Notes under the pieces: model-generated
Databases searched by the model: none
Seen by the model: only the letters and a program-made list of their open reading frames with translations
What the model was told of the DNA's origin: nothing
IMG/VR virus record: IMGVR_UViG_3300033143_005799
Span: 1 to 36,378 of that record
Length of the DNA stretch: 36,378 bases
Direction: 5' to 3' (one strand)
Origin: a virus
Program-made: the position numbers and the translations under genes
Shown: positions 7,126-14,820 of the stretch, piece after piece
Layout: each line of letters starts with the position of its first letter
Numbering within the stretch: position 1 is the first letter of the stretch

Positions 7126-8777
7126 TGCGCACCTCCGGTAATTTTCTGAGCTGTTGCACTGGCGACAGACGCCTCGGCACCATCTTTCATAGCGGATGCT
7201 AAGTCTCCCGCCTGCTGAGTTTGCGCCATCTTGGCCTGTTGCGCTTGGCGTTGCTCGTCTTCTGCTTTAAGTTTCTCATCAGATTTCAGATACTTGGCTG
7301 GCACACCCATTCGCAATGCTATATCTCGCAGTGCATCGTCCCATTCGATGGATTCTATTATTTCTGGTTTAACAGGAGCAAGGCGTTCCATTATCGTCAT
7401 TAACTGTTGGAACGCATTGACAGCACCCATCTTCTGACTGCGGGCCAGTGGACCTAAATAATCGACTTCAAATTCACCTTCCTTCTCAGTAACAATTGAC
7501 GGCGGTTTCGGCAACCGACCTTCACGAGAGAGGATGTTGAAACTACGGTGTATGAGTGGGTCAAGGAAATCTGATTGAATACGGAATAATGCGGGACCCA
7601 ATAGGCGCTGCATTTGCTCGTATCGTACTTGGACCTCGGTTGCTGTCATGCGATCATTCATCGGCAATTCAAGCTGTTCGACATAGAACGCCTGCCGGAT
7701 AGCCGCGACAAGATCAGCCTTGATCAATTGACTAACATCAAATCGGGCACCCGATTCAAACGGTTTCATGGCGTCCATATCACGCACGACAGTCTCGCCA
7801 CCTGGGCCAAGATCGACATCTCCAATAATACCCCTCTGCAATGTCAAAATAGATGGGTCAATAACCTTAGCGCCTGCGTCAAGTATCTGACTGACCAATC
7901 GGTTGAGGGTGCGGATATCAGGCAACGAATTCAATGCTGGCGAGAATCCGAACTTGGAACCCGTCATTCGTCCCCAACGCAGCACATACGCGGGCATCTC
8001 GTAGTATCCAGTTTCCTGCTCTGTGAGATCGACAGAGCCGTTGATTAATATAAATTGTTCTTTGAAAGGTCGTTTATTAGCTGCAAGCAAGGTTGATGTG
8101 TCGGCATCTTTGTTATCTTCATTGAGGCGGACAACATGGATGACCGTGTACTTAGTGTTGGCGCTGGATGATGACAGACCTTGGTTGCGAATATTCTTTG
8201 GACATTTAGTTGGGAATTCCAACATGAGTTGTTGAGCGGTGTACCGTTTCTCACGGTACACACCGATCAACTTGCCTGCAAAATCTTCTTCAAAATAACT
8301 TTCTCTGGGGAACGATGCTCGGAATTGGAAAGACTGATCACGCGGTTCGTACTCGTGGAACATAAGCGTGGTGCCAAAACTCGTGAGATCGAGATAGGTT
8401 TCGTTCACTTCCAGATTGAAGTTCGATTCTTGTATGGTATAGAAAATCTTTTCTTGACAAGCCTGCAGCCATGCTGCCGCTGTCGTATCATCGTTCAGTG
8501 CAGCCTGTTTGAAGTTGAGTCCGAACCAGTCTGTCGCGGGCGAGGTGAGCCCAGAGTGCAGTGCCGCTGCCAGCGATTGTGCGGCTATGACTGCCGTCGA
8601 ATCATACTTATCTTCGAAGGTACGCTCGATACTGTTCTCATCGTCGTGCGTTTCATACATTCGACCACGACCCGGCACAACCAGTCTTCCGATTTCTTCC
8701 CATTCACTGTTGACATTGCTACGCTCAATCTTCAATGACTCGTGTCGTTTGACTAATTGACCTGGTGTTAGCGCCAT
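7122..8777 (-). CDS. Portal protein (head-tail connector, T7 gp8-like)
   Basis: 551 residues, normal for the Head-tail connector family. Recognisable segments are RHESLKIERSNVNSEWEEI near the N-terminus, AAQSLAAALHSGLTSPATDW near residue 65, SFGTTLMFHEYE near residue 130, and a C-terminal third with MTATEVQVRYEQMQRLLGPA. The protein forms the dodecameric ring at the capsid vertex that docks terminase and the tail. The start at 8777 overlaps the terminase frame by ten bases. The last 50 residues are Gln/Ala-rich and likely disordered. Confidence 0.93.
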   Translation of the reverse strand: MALTPGQLVKRHESLKIERSNVNSEWEEIGRLVVPGRGRMYETHDDENSIERTFEDKYDSTAVIAAQSLAAALHSGLTSPATDWFGLNFKQAALNDDTTAAAWLQACQEKIFYTIQESNFNLEVNETYLDLTSFGTTLMFHEYEPRDQSFQFRASFPRESYFEEDFAGKLIGVYREKRYTAQQLMLEFPTKCPKNIRNQGLSSSSANTKYTVIHVVRLNEDNKDADTSTLLAANKRPFKEQFILINGSVDLTEQETGYYEMPAYVLRWGRMTGSKFGFSPALNSLPDIRTLNRLVSQILDAGAKVIDPSILTLQRGIIGDVDLGPGGETVVRDMDAMKPFESGARFDVSQLIKADLVAAIRQAFYVEQLELPMNDRMTATEVQVRYEQMQRLLGPALFRIQSDFLDPLIHRSFNILSREGRLPKPPSIVTEKEGEFEVDYLGPLARSQKMGAVNAFQQLMTIMERLAPVKPEIIESIEWDDALRDIALRMGVPAKYLKSDEKLKAEDEQRQAQQAKMAQTQQAGDLASAMKDGAEASVASATAQKITGGAQ

Positions 8778-9574
8778 GATGCACCTCGTTTGACGTTATG
8801 TTTTTTGACATGGCCGCTATTAGCGGATCGGAATGTACTGGCTTCATTATCGGCAGATGCGTAGATCACGCCGTCACCTGAATCGGGTGATCGACCTAAT
8901 CGTTTTTTCAAATCATCTTTGCTTTCAACTTGGATGATATTACCCTCGTTTACTTTGTATCGCGGGGCGCATAAATCTGCCAATAGCTTGCCGTCAGGTG
9001 GTAAGCATACTCGCGAATTGTATTTGGGATCAAGTGATTCTCTGAATTCCCAGTGGAGTTTGGCCCGTTTGTTTTTGAATTTAAATTTACCGGATTGATC
9101 TCGCCCAGGACCTTTCTCGTTGCCCGTGATCCCTTCCACCTCGATACCCTGTGACACCAACCAGTCCATTGCAGATGTTCCTACACCAATGGCATCGATG
9201 TTAACAGGGGCGAGATTCCTGCGAATCTTTATCACCTCTGTGCCTAATGTGGGACCGTCGGGAACCAAGTGTCCAGGTATCCTTTCGATCTTCCCATAAA
9301 ATTCAGAGTCGTATAGGGGTGCGATGGTCGAATCATCTTGTCCACCGCGGCTGGCATCAACGCCCACAGCCGTCATTGTCGGTATGTAGCTGCCGGCATA
9401 GGGCTCGTTAGTGTATAAAATTTTATTCGCCGGATGGTCAACCCATCGACGTTGTGCAGCGCGCACCCATTCGGACGGGATTACCTGCCACGAATCATCC
9501 TCTTGACCTGAGGTGAAGTCACCATACAGCATCTGTGATCTGAGTGGTTCTGGCAATGCCTGCAGGGTGGCCAT
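8768..9574 (-). CDS. Large terminase, nuclease part of a frameshifted gene
   Basis: 268 residues carrying the RNase H-like nuclease: GVDASRGGQDDST (Asp73), NIDAIGVG (Asp127) and SGDGVIYA (Asp234) supply the three acidic positions. The segment starts (M)ATLQALPEPLRSQMLYGDF, which in intact relatives lies inside the protein just after the ATPase domain, so the ATG at 9574 is probably not the natural start. The frame is displaced relative to the ATPase part at 9519-10379, which ends its conserved sequence at SRTFIP. The linker that normally separates FIP from RYMATL is missing. Confidence 0.82.
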   Translation of the reverse strand: MATLQALPEPLRSQMLYGDFTSGQEDDSWQVIPSEWVRAAQRRWVDHPANKILYTNEPYAGSYIPTMTAVGVDASRGGQDDSTIAPLYDSEFYGKIERIPGHLVPDGPTLGTEVIKIRRNLAPVNIDAIGVGTSAMDWLVSQGIEVEGITGNEKGPGRDQSGKFKFKNKRAKLHWEFRESLDPKYNSRVCLPPDGKLLADLCAPRYKVNEGNIIQVESKDDLKKRLGRSPDSGDGVIYASADNEASTFRSANSGHVKKHNVKRGASWR

Positions 9575-10379
9575 GTAACGGGATGAACGTGCGGGAGATC
9601 GGCGTGATCACCTCATTAAGCGGGTCGTCAATTTCTTCCTGCGTAGCGACCCGAGGTTTACCTTCCTTGAACATCAACTTGGCACCCGATTCGACAGCAA
9701 TATCCTTGCCGTCAAACGAATAATACCAACGCAACTCGCCTGGTTCAGCGGGATCAGGGTGGTGGGGATCAAGCCATGCGCCCCAGAACTGGCGAACCCA
9801 GTCGCCATCGGAGTTAGTTGGTGGGTTTCCGGCGCACATGACGCGACATCGCTGGCCTTGCACCGTGGTTCGCAGCCAACCCATCGTGAATCGGAATTGG
9901 AATTCAAAAAAGTTAGATATTTCATCGTAGACAATCAAATCGTGAGGACGACCTTGGTACTTAGTTTCATCGCCAGGGTTGGGCATGGACCCGAATTCCA
10001 CTTGTCTGTCCGGCAGTCGCCAAATTTTTTCCTGACCATTGAACCCGTTACGCCCGCCAAGCAACTCTGTCATCCGATCAAGGATGCCGGTCAGCTGCGT
10101 GGCCTCACGACGGAAGATAATCGACTTGAGGTGCTCGGTGAGCGCCATGCCGACGCATAAATCTGTTTTACCGCCGCCCGCCGAACCCCCGTAAAACACA
10201 ATATCGGCTTCCGATTCCATTGCTTGGGTTTGTGGTCCGGGTAATGGTGCCCATATCTCTTGGGTTTCAAGTAGGAATGAACTGAGCTTCGCCTTCTCGG
10301 CGGAGGGCAGGGTGCGTATGAATTCTTCGCGCCGCTCTTTTGGCAATGCGTTCAGTTGTTCGTGGAATTCATCCATCAT
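9519..10379 (-). CDS. Large terminase, ATPase part of a frameshifted gene
   Basis: 286 residues; ATG at 10379 overlaps the small terminase stop (ATGA). The packaging ATPase motifs are clear: Walker A GGSAGGGKT at residues 64-72 and Walker B DLIVYDE at 147-153, then CAGNPP as the coupling motif. Conserved sequence continues to NEVITPISRTFIP, after which the reading is out of frame (about 20 unrelated residues and a stop). The nuclease domain follows in the next frame. The enzyme drives DNA into the procapsid and cuts the concatemer; as read here it would yield an ATPase fragment without nuclease. Confidence 0.85.
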   Translation of the reverse strand: MMDEFHEQLNALPKERREEFIRTLPSAEKAKLSSFLLETQEIWAPLPGPQTQAMESEADIVFYGGSAGGGKTDLCVGMALTEHLKSIIFRREATQLTGILDRMTELLGGRNGFNGQEKIWRLPDRQVEFGSMPNPGDETKYQGRPHDLIVYDEISNFFEFQFRFTMGWLRTTVQGQRCRVMCAGNPPTNSDGDWVRQFWGAWLDPHHPDPAEPGELRWYYSFDGKDIAVESGAKLMFKEGKPRVATQEEIDDPLNEVITPISRTFIPLHGHPAGIARTTQITDAVW

Positions 10380-10888
10380 TTGAGAAAGTCCAAAGGTTGC
10401 TCGTCAACAATCACAGCGTCTTCAATCATCTCTGTTTTCATTGGAATGATCACACCACGCTTGTTCAATGATTCCATGTACACTCGCAAGCGGTTGGCCA
10501 GCTCGATGTCTTCGAGAATTTTACCTTCTTTCCCTCCGCCTTCTTCCACCATCTCAATCTGTTTGAGATCGGGCAATACTTTCTTGAGCAACTTATCTGA
10601 GACATCGGCGGCGGCTTTCAGCGCGGCAATACGATCTCTGGACAATGGGACAATGCGTTTAATCTGCCGACCGTCTTCGTCAACATCGTTCTCGTCCTGG
10701 AACGGGGAAAACTCCACGCCCGAGATCAGGGTGTAGAAAATATCGTGCATACCATTAAGCAGCTTGCGAGATTTTATCTCAAGGCGCAAATGTTCACGTT
10801 CCTCGACACGATCCTCAGCCCGCTTGATAGCGCGGTTGCGGATACCTGCAACCTCGTGGGCCGGTATGAATGATTGGTTGTTGCTCAT
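10376..10888 (-). CDS. Small terminase subunit (probable)
   Basis: 170 residues, ending in an ATGA overlap with the large terminase. It is helical and charged (AIKRAEDRVEEREHLRLEI, then RIAALKAAADVSDKLLKKVL). Its position directly upstream of the ATPase gene is standard for the DNA-recognition subunit. There is no clear helix-turn-helix by eye, so the call relies on context, size and helical character. Confidence 0.72.
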   Translation of the reverse strand: MSNNQSFIPAHEVAGIRNRAIKRAEDRVEEREHLRLEIKSRKLLNGMHDIFYTLISGVEFSPFQDENDVDEDGRQIKRIVPLSRDRIAALKAAADVSDKLLKKVLPDLKQIEMVEEGGGKEGKILEDIELANRLRVYMESLNKRGVIIPMKTEMIEDAVIVDEQPLDFLK

Positions 10889-10905
10889 AGATTTATCCTA
10901 GTCCG

Positions 10906-13374
10906 CTATTCATTGGTCGTCAACTGGGCAGTGATCCGCAGTGGTGGCATGATCCAGCAGCGAGCAGGTGCTGCCCCCTTGGCGCGTCGCTTCAATAACG
11001 TGCGGGCTTGCCCGGTCAATCGCTGCAAAGGTTCGGTGAGCGGGTTGCGGCCTTTGATATCCACCTTGAATCCACAGTGAGCTGCCACCTCACCAACCGT
11101 CATGGGTACAGTGCAGGCCTCTTGCCAGTTGAAGGTGTTGAGTAAAATTTCTTCTTCCATCTTGATTTCACGGAAATCGTCGTTGTGATTCTCAAGGGCT
11201 TTGATTTCTTTTTGGTTAAGTAAATACGGATGACCGGCGTCGAGCATGGTCTGCAGCTGCGCCCAAAACTGTGCACGCCCGTCACCGTGCATCAACTTGT
11301 CCAGTGTCGGGACATCCACGGATTTCACCTCCACTGGCCAGAACCGCGTGTTACCGGTTGAGTCCTGTAGGAAGTCAATCCGGTTGACAGTCGCCCCGTA
11401 CACGGTACGTCGCTGCCATCTGGACTCCTTTGCGGCGTAGGGCAGGCGAATCTCGTCCTGCGTATTGGAGATGTGCGCCTTCAATGCCGCAATATCGGAC
11501 TTTTTGAAGGTTGCATCCAGCTCGCCGAGCTCCACAATCCAGTATTTTACCGCCTTTTTCAGTGAATCTTTGTCGTGGACCTCTAAATGCAGACCTTCTC
11601 CGAAGCTAGTTGGGGGTGTGATCGCCCTAAAAAAGCTTGTTTTACCGCAATATTGCGGGCCTGCCAGCACCAAAACACCACGTGGCGGGTTGTTTCCGTA
11701 GTTACCGAGCACCTTGAGGGCCGATACCAGCCAGGTTGTGACCAGTTTATCGCGCATATCCGTCGTGCCGTGCGCCAGTTCAAGCGTATTGAGCACCGAT
11801 GTGAGGCGGTCAGTGCCGTCCCATGTCGTATTGGTCAGCATATCGATGGTCGGGTGAAACGAATTCTGTCCGCCCACCAAGCTGACGTACTCATCAACGC
11901 GAGCCGAGGGCATGCCGTACTGTTCCAACATGTCACGGATGAACGTGCGTTGATCATTGGCAGCGGTATCGGTCAACCACTTGGCGCCGGGGATGTAGAT
12001 ATCATAATCGTGTGACATCACGTTGTGTTTGATGCCAATGTTGTGATGGTTCATCACCCCCATGAAATTCTGAGTCGTGGCACGGATTGCTCCGTTGTCA
12101 CTGAGGTGCGCGAAGACAGGACCTGAGTTGTGCGTCGAGGCTTGCATTGCACGAGCAGTTGTCTCCTGCAATTTCAATTCTTTGTCCACAGCTTTCGCGC
12201 CGATCCCCATCCATTTCAGGTGATCTTTCAGCTTCGACATCGCCACGCCATGTTCCAGCGGAGGCAACGTAAGTGACGCGGCCATGTACTCTCTGGCAAT
12301 CCCGAAATCGTCAATACTCTCAATAAGAGTGAGGTCGGGTAGCTCGCCAGTGGTGGCTATTGGATTGTCGTGATCAAGAGTGTTCGTGTGGTCAGGTATT
12401 GTTGTTTGTTGTCCGGCTGAGGCGAAATGGTTGGTTATTTCTTCCTGACTCATCTTCCGATTACTCCGCGCCTTACTGCAGCTGTACTTCCACAGCCAAC
12501 TCACCGCTGACTCGAACGAACCGGGACGTCGCTTGAACGCCACCGATGAAGGTCCTGGGTAGTGGGAGAGAAACGTCAGCACCTCATCATCCTGCAGTCC
12601 AAGGATATACAGACGAGAAGCAAGTCCCATCAATGCAGCACTGCCGTCACCTTGGTAGTTCGTGGCATTGCCGTGCAGCGCGAATTCCTGCAGGTGTTGC
12701 GGGAGTTGATTGCACGGATGCTCATTGAGCAGTAGCGGTGCGGGGAGTAGGTCCGGTTGATCTTGAGATATATCAATAATGTTGGACGTTGCCCATTCGT
12801 CCAACACTAAGTGAAGTGGCTGTGGTAACTCCGGGATGTGTTCGAGCGGATTGAGGCTGTCTTCCGGCCAGTGGTACGCTTGGTTGTTGACCACCGACGG
12901 GGCCGCGACAACATACGCATTCCCCGACCGGATATCAATGCCACCCTGCGAACCCTTATTGGTGGCGTTGTGGAACGGGGTCTCTCGGTTGGCGGGATGG
13001 GTATAGAATATATGCTTGCCACCGCTGCCAGAGGTAGCTGGTTGGGCGATTGTATTGATATCAAGACTGAGATTATTGTAGAGGTCGCGAAAAGACTCAA
13101 GGCCATCTTTACCATCCTTTATGTCGAGGTCGATTATTGTGAAGTTGTTGTCAGCCACCAACGCGATGTTGGCATTGGGGGTCAGTGTCCACCATTGAAT
13201 TATCTGTAACGGGTCTTGGGTGGCGTAGGTTGTCCAGCTGCCAGCGAGCATGGGCATCTTCGAGTTGGGTTGTAGCGGAAACACCCGCGCGAATTGACTG
13301 TAATAAATTGCCGCTTTCTCAAGCGACATGTTGTTGACATTGCCGTTGGGGGTGGTATTATCTTTCTTAATCAT
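10906..13374 (-). CDS. Primase-polymerase / VapE-type helicase replication protein
   Basis: 822 residues with two recognisable modules. Residues about 20-190 are a bifunctional Prim-Pol domain: WTTYATQDPLQIIQWW, the metal-binding IIDLDIKDG (Asp82, Asp84) and SGSGGKHIFY (His121). Residues about 490-720 are a virulence-associated E (VapE) helicase-type ATPase: Walker A GPQYCGKTS at 572-580, Walker B-like WIVELGELD at 612-620 and ATVNRIDFLQDSTGNTRFWP with the sensor Asn664 and Arg finger region. Such proteins open origins and prime DNA synthesis. Its ribosome site sits in CAACCAGAGGCA, the element also found before early genes on the other strand. It is the first gene of the otherwise structural operon and borders the repeat array, fitting an initiator role. 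Confidence 0.88.
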   Translation of the reverse strand: MIKKDNTTPNGNVNNMSLEKAAIYYSQFARVFPLQPNSKMPMLAGSWTTYATQDPLQIIQWWTLTPNANIALVADNNFTIIDLDIKDGKDGLESFRDLYNNLSLDINTIAQPATSGSGGKHIFYTHPANRETPFHNATNKGSQGGIDIRSGNAYVVAAPSVVNNQAYHWPEDSLNPLEHIPELPQPLHLVLDEWATSNIIDISQDQPDLLPAPLLLNEHPCNQLPQHLQEFALHGNATNYQGDGSAALMGLASRLYILGLQDDEVLTFLSHYPGPSSVAFKRRPGSFESAVSWLWKYSCSKARSNRKMSQEEITNHFASAGQQTTIPDHTNTLDHDNPIATTGELPDLTLIESIDDFGIAREYMAASLTLPPLEHGVAMSKLKDHLKWMGIGAKAVDKELKLQETTARAMQASTHNSGPVFAHLSDNGAIRATTQNFMGVMNHHNIGIKHNVMSHDYDIYIPGAKWLTDTAANDQRTFIRDMLEQYGMPSARVDEYVSLVGGQNSFHPTIDMLTNTTWDGTDRLTSVLNTLELAHGTTDMRDKLVTTWLVSALKVLGNYGNNPPRGVLVLAGPQYCGKTSFFRAITPPTSFGEGLHLEVHDKDSLKKAVKYWIVELGELDATFKKSDIAALKAHISNTQDEIRLPYAAKESRWQRRTVYGATVNRIDFLQDSTGNTRFWPVEVKSVDVPTLDKLMHGDGRAQFWAQLQTMLDAGHPYLLNQKEIKALENHNDDFREIKMEEEILLNTFNWQEACTVPMTVGEVAAHCGFKVDIKGRNPLTEPLQRLTGQARTLLKRRAKGAAPARCWIMPPLRITAQLTTNE

Positions 13375-13400
13375 TCAGATGCCTCTGGTTGGTTACGGTA

Positions 13401-13437
13401 AAGGCCTCTCTCTGTTTACGCGGTGAGGGGCTTTTTT
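13401..13437 (+). terminator. Terminator-like hairpin upstream of the replication gene
   Basis: AAGGCCTCTC (13401-13410) pairs with GAGGGGCTT (13425-13433) with one bulged G, followed by TTTT to 13437 on the plus strand. It would stop rightward transcription. Read on the minus strand, the same hairpin falls in the leader of the Prim-Pol/VapE mRNA, about 25 bases before its start. Confidence 0.55.
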
Positions 13438-13496
13438 ACGTCTGTAATAAAATAACTCTCAATAGCTCTTGTCGGGTAATTCCTTAACAGTCTCAG

Positions 13497-13525
13497 ATAA
13501 TAGTTTGTTTGGAAGGAGGGTGCAA
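13497..13525 (-). promoter_or_regulatory. Possible late-operon sigma70 promoter
   Basis: On the minus strand TTGCAC (13525-13520) and TATTAT (13502-13497) are separated by 17 bases. The -10 matches five of six consensus bases but the -35 only three. It would start transcription about 115 bases before the Prim-Pol/VapE gene. Weak by sequence alone. Confidence 0.35.
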
Positions 13526-13700
13526 CACTTGTTTTCAGTGGCTGTGGCGGGGATTTCTTTTGTCTATACAATTTGTCCGTACAGGATTTTTTAAATTTTT
13601 GAGTGTATCGGATGGTGCCTTTACGCGTGAATCCGCGATTGGGGGCCTACCCCCTTGCGATTCGAGCGGTTATCAGGATAAACACCAAAAACACAAAACC

Positions 13701-13709
13701 TGTGGATAA
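13701..13709 (-). promoter_or_regulatory. DnaA box
   Basis: The plus strand reads TGTGGATAA, the complement of the perfect bacterial DnaA box TTATCCACA. A single nine-base match can occur by chance, but its place beside the repeat array and initiator gene makes host DnaA binding plausible. Confidence 0.55.
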
Positions 13710-13797
13710 GTATGTCTGTATGACAAAATAGCCCACATAATAAGGCCTCATAATCAGAGAATGCCAGTACGGCGGGCTCTCAAGCGTTCATGCTATT

Positions 13798-13814
13798 TAA
13801 CATAATGTATGTTA
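13798..13814. promoter_or_regulatory. 17-base dyad, candidate operator
   Basis: TAACATA-ATG-TATGTTA is a perfect inverted repeat with 7-base arms and a 3-base centre. Size and symmetry suit a dimeric repressor such as the ribbon-helix-helix-like early proteins, but no binder is known. Confidence 0.45.
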
Positions 13815-13833
13815 TGCGCATAAGTCGTGCATT

Positions 13834-14300
13834 CTGTAACACTTCAACCATTGTGGTGCTGTATTCCTGGCCGTAACACCATCGAGGTTAAAAGGCATAT
13901 CTCATCCTCACCCGGTAGCATATCTCCTCTCCCGAATACCCACCTGGTTACAGGATAGCGCACCAATTCACCAACAAAGCCTGGTATTTACCGGTTTTCT
14001 GTAACACTTGTAACGCTTGTAACTGTTACATTCTATTGTTTCTACCCTAAATAAAACACTAAACCCTATTTCGGCTACACTATATCCACTTTACTCTACT
14101 AAGTGTTACAAGTGTTACAGTGTTACAGGGTATTATGAATCAAGGGGTTACACTGTAACACTTAGGCCCCTGTAACACTAGCTCATACTGTTACACGTTG
14201 TACGGATAAAAATTACTTGGGTATTGTACCGACAAACGGCACCTTTTAAGCTTGTGTTGTCCATACAATACCTCTATTATCTAATCATACCGTAACACTT
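13834..14300. repeat. Array of CTGTAACACTT-type repeats (iterons)
   Basis: Full or near copies of CTGTAACACTT lie at 13834, 13999, 14153 and 14170, with a further CGTAACACTT at 14291. Shorter copies (TGTAACG, CGTAACACC) occur at 13872 and 14009. Inverted copies run head to tail at 14101-14130 (AAGTGTTACA, AGTGTTACAG, TGTTACAGGG), with others at 13946 and 14189. A 13-base palindrome TGTAACTGTTACA lies at 14018-14030. Copies are both direct and inverted, as at origins or multi-operator control regions. The last copy lies only 22 bases before the first early gene. Confidence 0.85.
14252..14280 (+). promoter_or_regulatory. Possible early promoter
   Basis: TTGTGT (14252-14257) and TATTAT (14275-14280) are 17 bases apart, 43 bases before the first early gene. 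A second weak pair, TTGTAC (14198) and TATTGT (14222), lies just upstream with 18-base spacing. The -10 matches five of six, the -35 three of six. A repeat copy lies just downstream of the -10, where a bound protein could block transcription. Confidence 0.4.
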
Positions 14301-14322
14301 AATCAGAAAGAGGCGATACACA

Positions 14323-14523
14323 ATGAATATTAAAGGCTGCTTTATACTTACTAATGAAGATGCACCAGACCAACACCCTATAGTCATCGGTGGTGTTGAG
14401 TTCGATGTTGATAACTTCAATAACATGCACTGCACCATTGCAAATATCGCCGATGAGTTTGGTATAACCTTCTGGAATGCCCACGACACAAGCGGCAATT
14501 TCCTAACAACTTCCGAGATATAA
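14323..14523 (+). CDS. Early protein, unknown
   Basis: 66 residues, first gene of the rightward operon, with an AAGAGGCGATACACA leader before ATG. The sequence is acidic and mixed (IKGCFILTNEDAPD, VIGGVEFDVDNFNN) with no membrane segment or known motif. Being first in line and next to the origin region it should be among the earliest expressed. Confidence 0.6.
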   Translation: MNIKGCFILTNEDAPDQHPIVIGGVEFDVDNFNNMHCTIANIADEFGITFWNAHDTSGNFLTTSEI

Positions 14524-14526
14524 ATA

Positions 14527-14625
14527 ATGAGTACTTACCAAATATTACGCCGCGACTGGATATCAAGCGGCGCGTACTACCACGAATCATTTAATGATTA
14601 CCTAATCCGTAACGGGTGGAAATAA
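14527..14625 (+). CDS. Very small early protein, unknown
   Basis: 32 residues (MSTYQILRRDWISSGAYYH at the N-terminus), three bases after the previous stop and joined to the next gene by TAATG. Tight packing between two genes is the main support; there is no strong ribosome site, so translation may be coupled. Rich in Tyr and Arg. No family recognised. Confidence 0.45.
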   Translation: MSTYQILRRDWISSGAYYHESFNDYLIRNGWK

Positions 14626-14786
14626 TGAATATCAATAAACTGCTTAGAAATATACGACGCAATCCACTTGTATATGACAACGGTGAAAAGGGTGCACAAT
14701 GTCGCCGGATTATCTGTAAGTGCAAAAACCGTTTACATCACACGGCGGCATATAAGCGAAATTCTATCGTATTAACAACCGATTAA
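14625..14786 (+). CDS. Small basic early protein, unknown
   Basis: 53 residues, starting inside the previous stop (TAATG). It is strongly basic (MNINKLLRNIRRN) and has three cysteines (CRRIICKCKN), which could bind metal or nucleic acid. A host-interacting early protein is possible, but nothing more specific can be said. Confidence 0.45.
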   Translation: MNINKLLRNIRRNPLVYDNGEKGAQCRRIICKCKNRLHHTAAYKRNSIVLTTD

Positions 14787-14820
14787 ATAACCAACTACCA
14801 TTAATAAGAGGCATAAGACA

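Larger units (their letters stand above)
13375..14322. other. Divergent control region and candidate replication origin
   Basis: This 948-base stretch separates the leftward and rightward operons and has no convincing gene. It holds a terminator-like hairpin, a possible leftward promoter, a GGGGG-CCTA-CCCCC hairpin (13641-13654) flanked by two GCGATT copies, a DnaA-box match, a 17-base dyad, about a dozen copies of a TGTAACAC-type repeat, an AT-rich stretch (about 14031-14100) and possible rightward promoters. The neighbouring initiator-type gene makes an origin likely, but replication from here is inferred. Confidence 0.65.

Noticed and set aside
8181-8738. 185-codon plus-strand frame opposite the portal gene
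   Set aside because: It mirrors the portal coding strand, has no ribosome site, and its translation has no domain-like pattern.
13509-13709. 66-codon plus-strand frame in the divergent region
   Set aside because: It overlaps the hairpin and DnaA box, uses rare-looking codons (Cys/Trp/Phe rich) and lacks a plausible context.
14252-14280. Phage-specific RNA polymerase promoters
   Set aside because: No phage RNA polymerase gene is present and no long identical promoter sequence repeats before late genes.
13834-14300. CRISPR array
   Set aside because: Repeats are about 11 bases, in both orientations and with irregular spacing; no cas genes occur.
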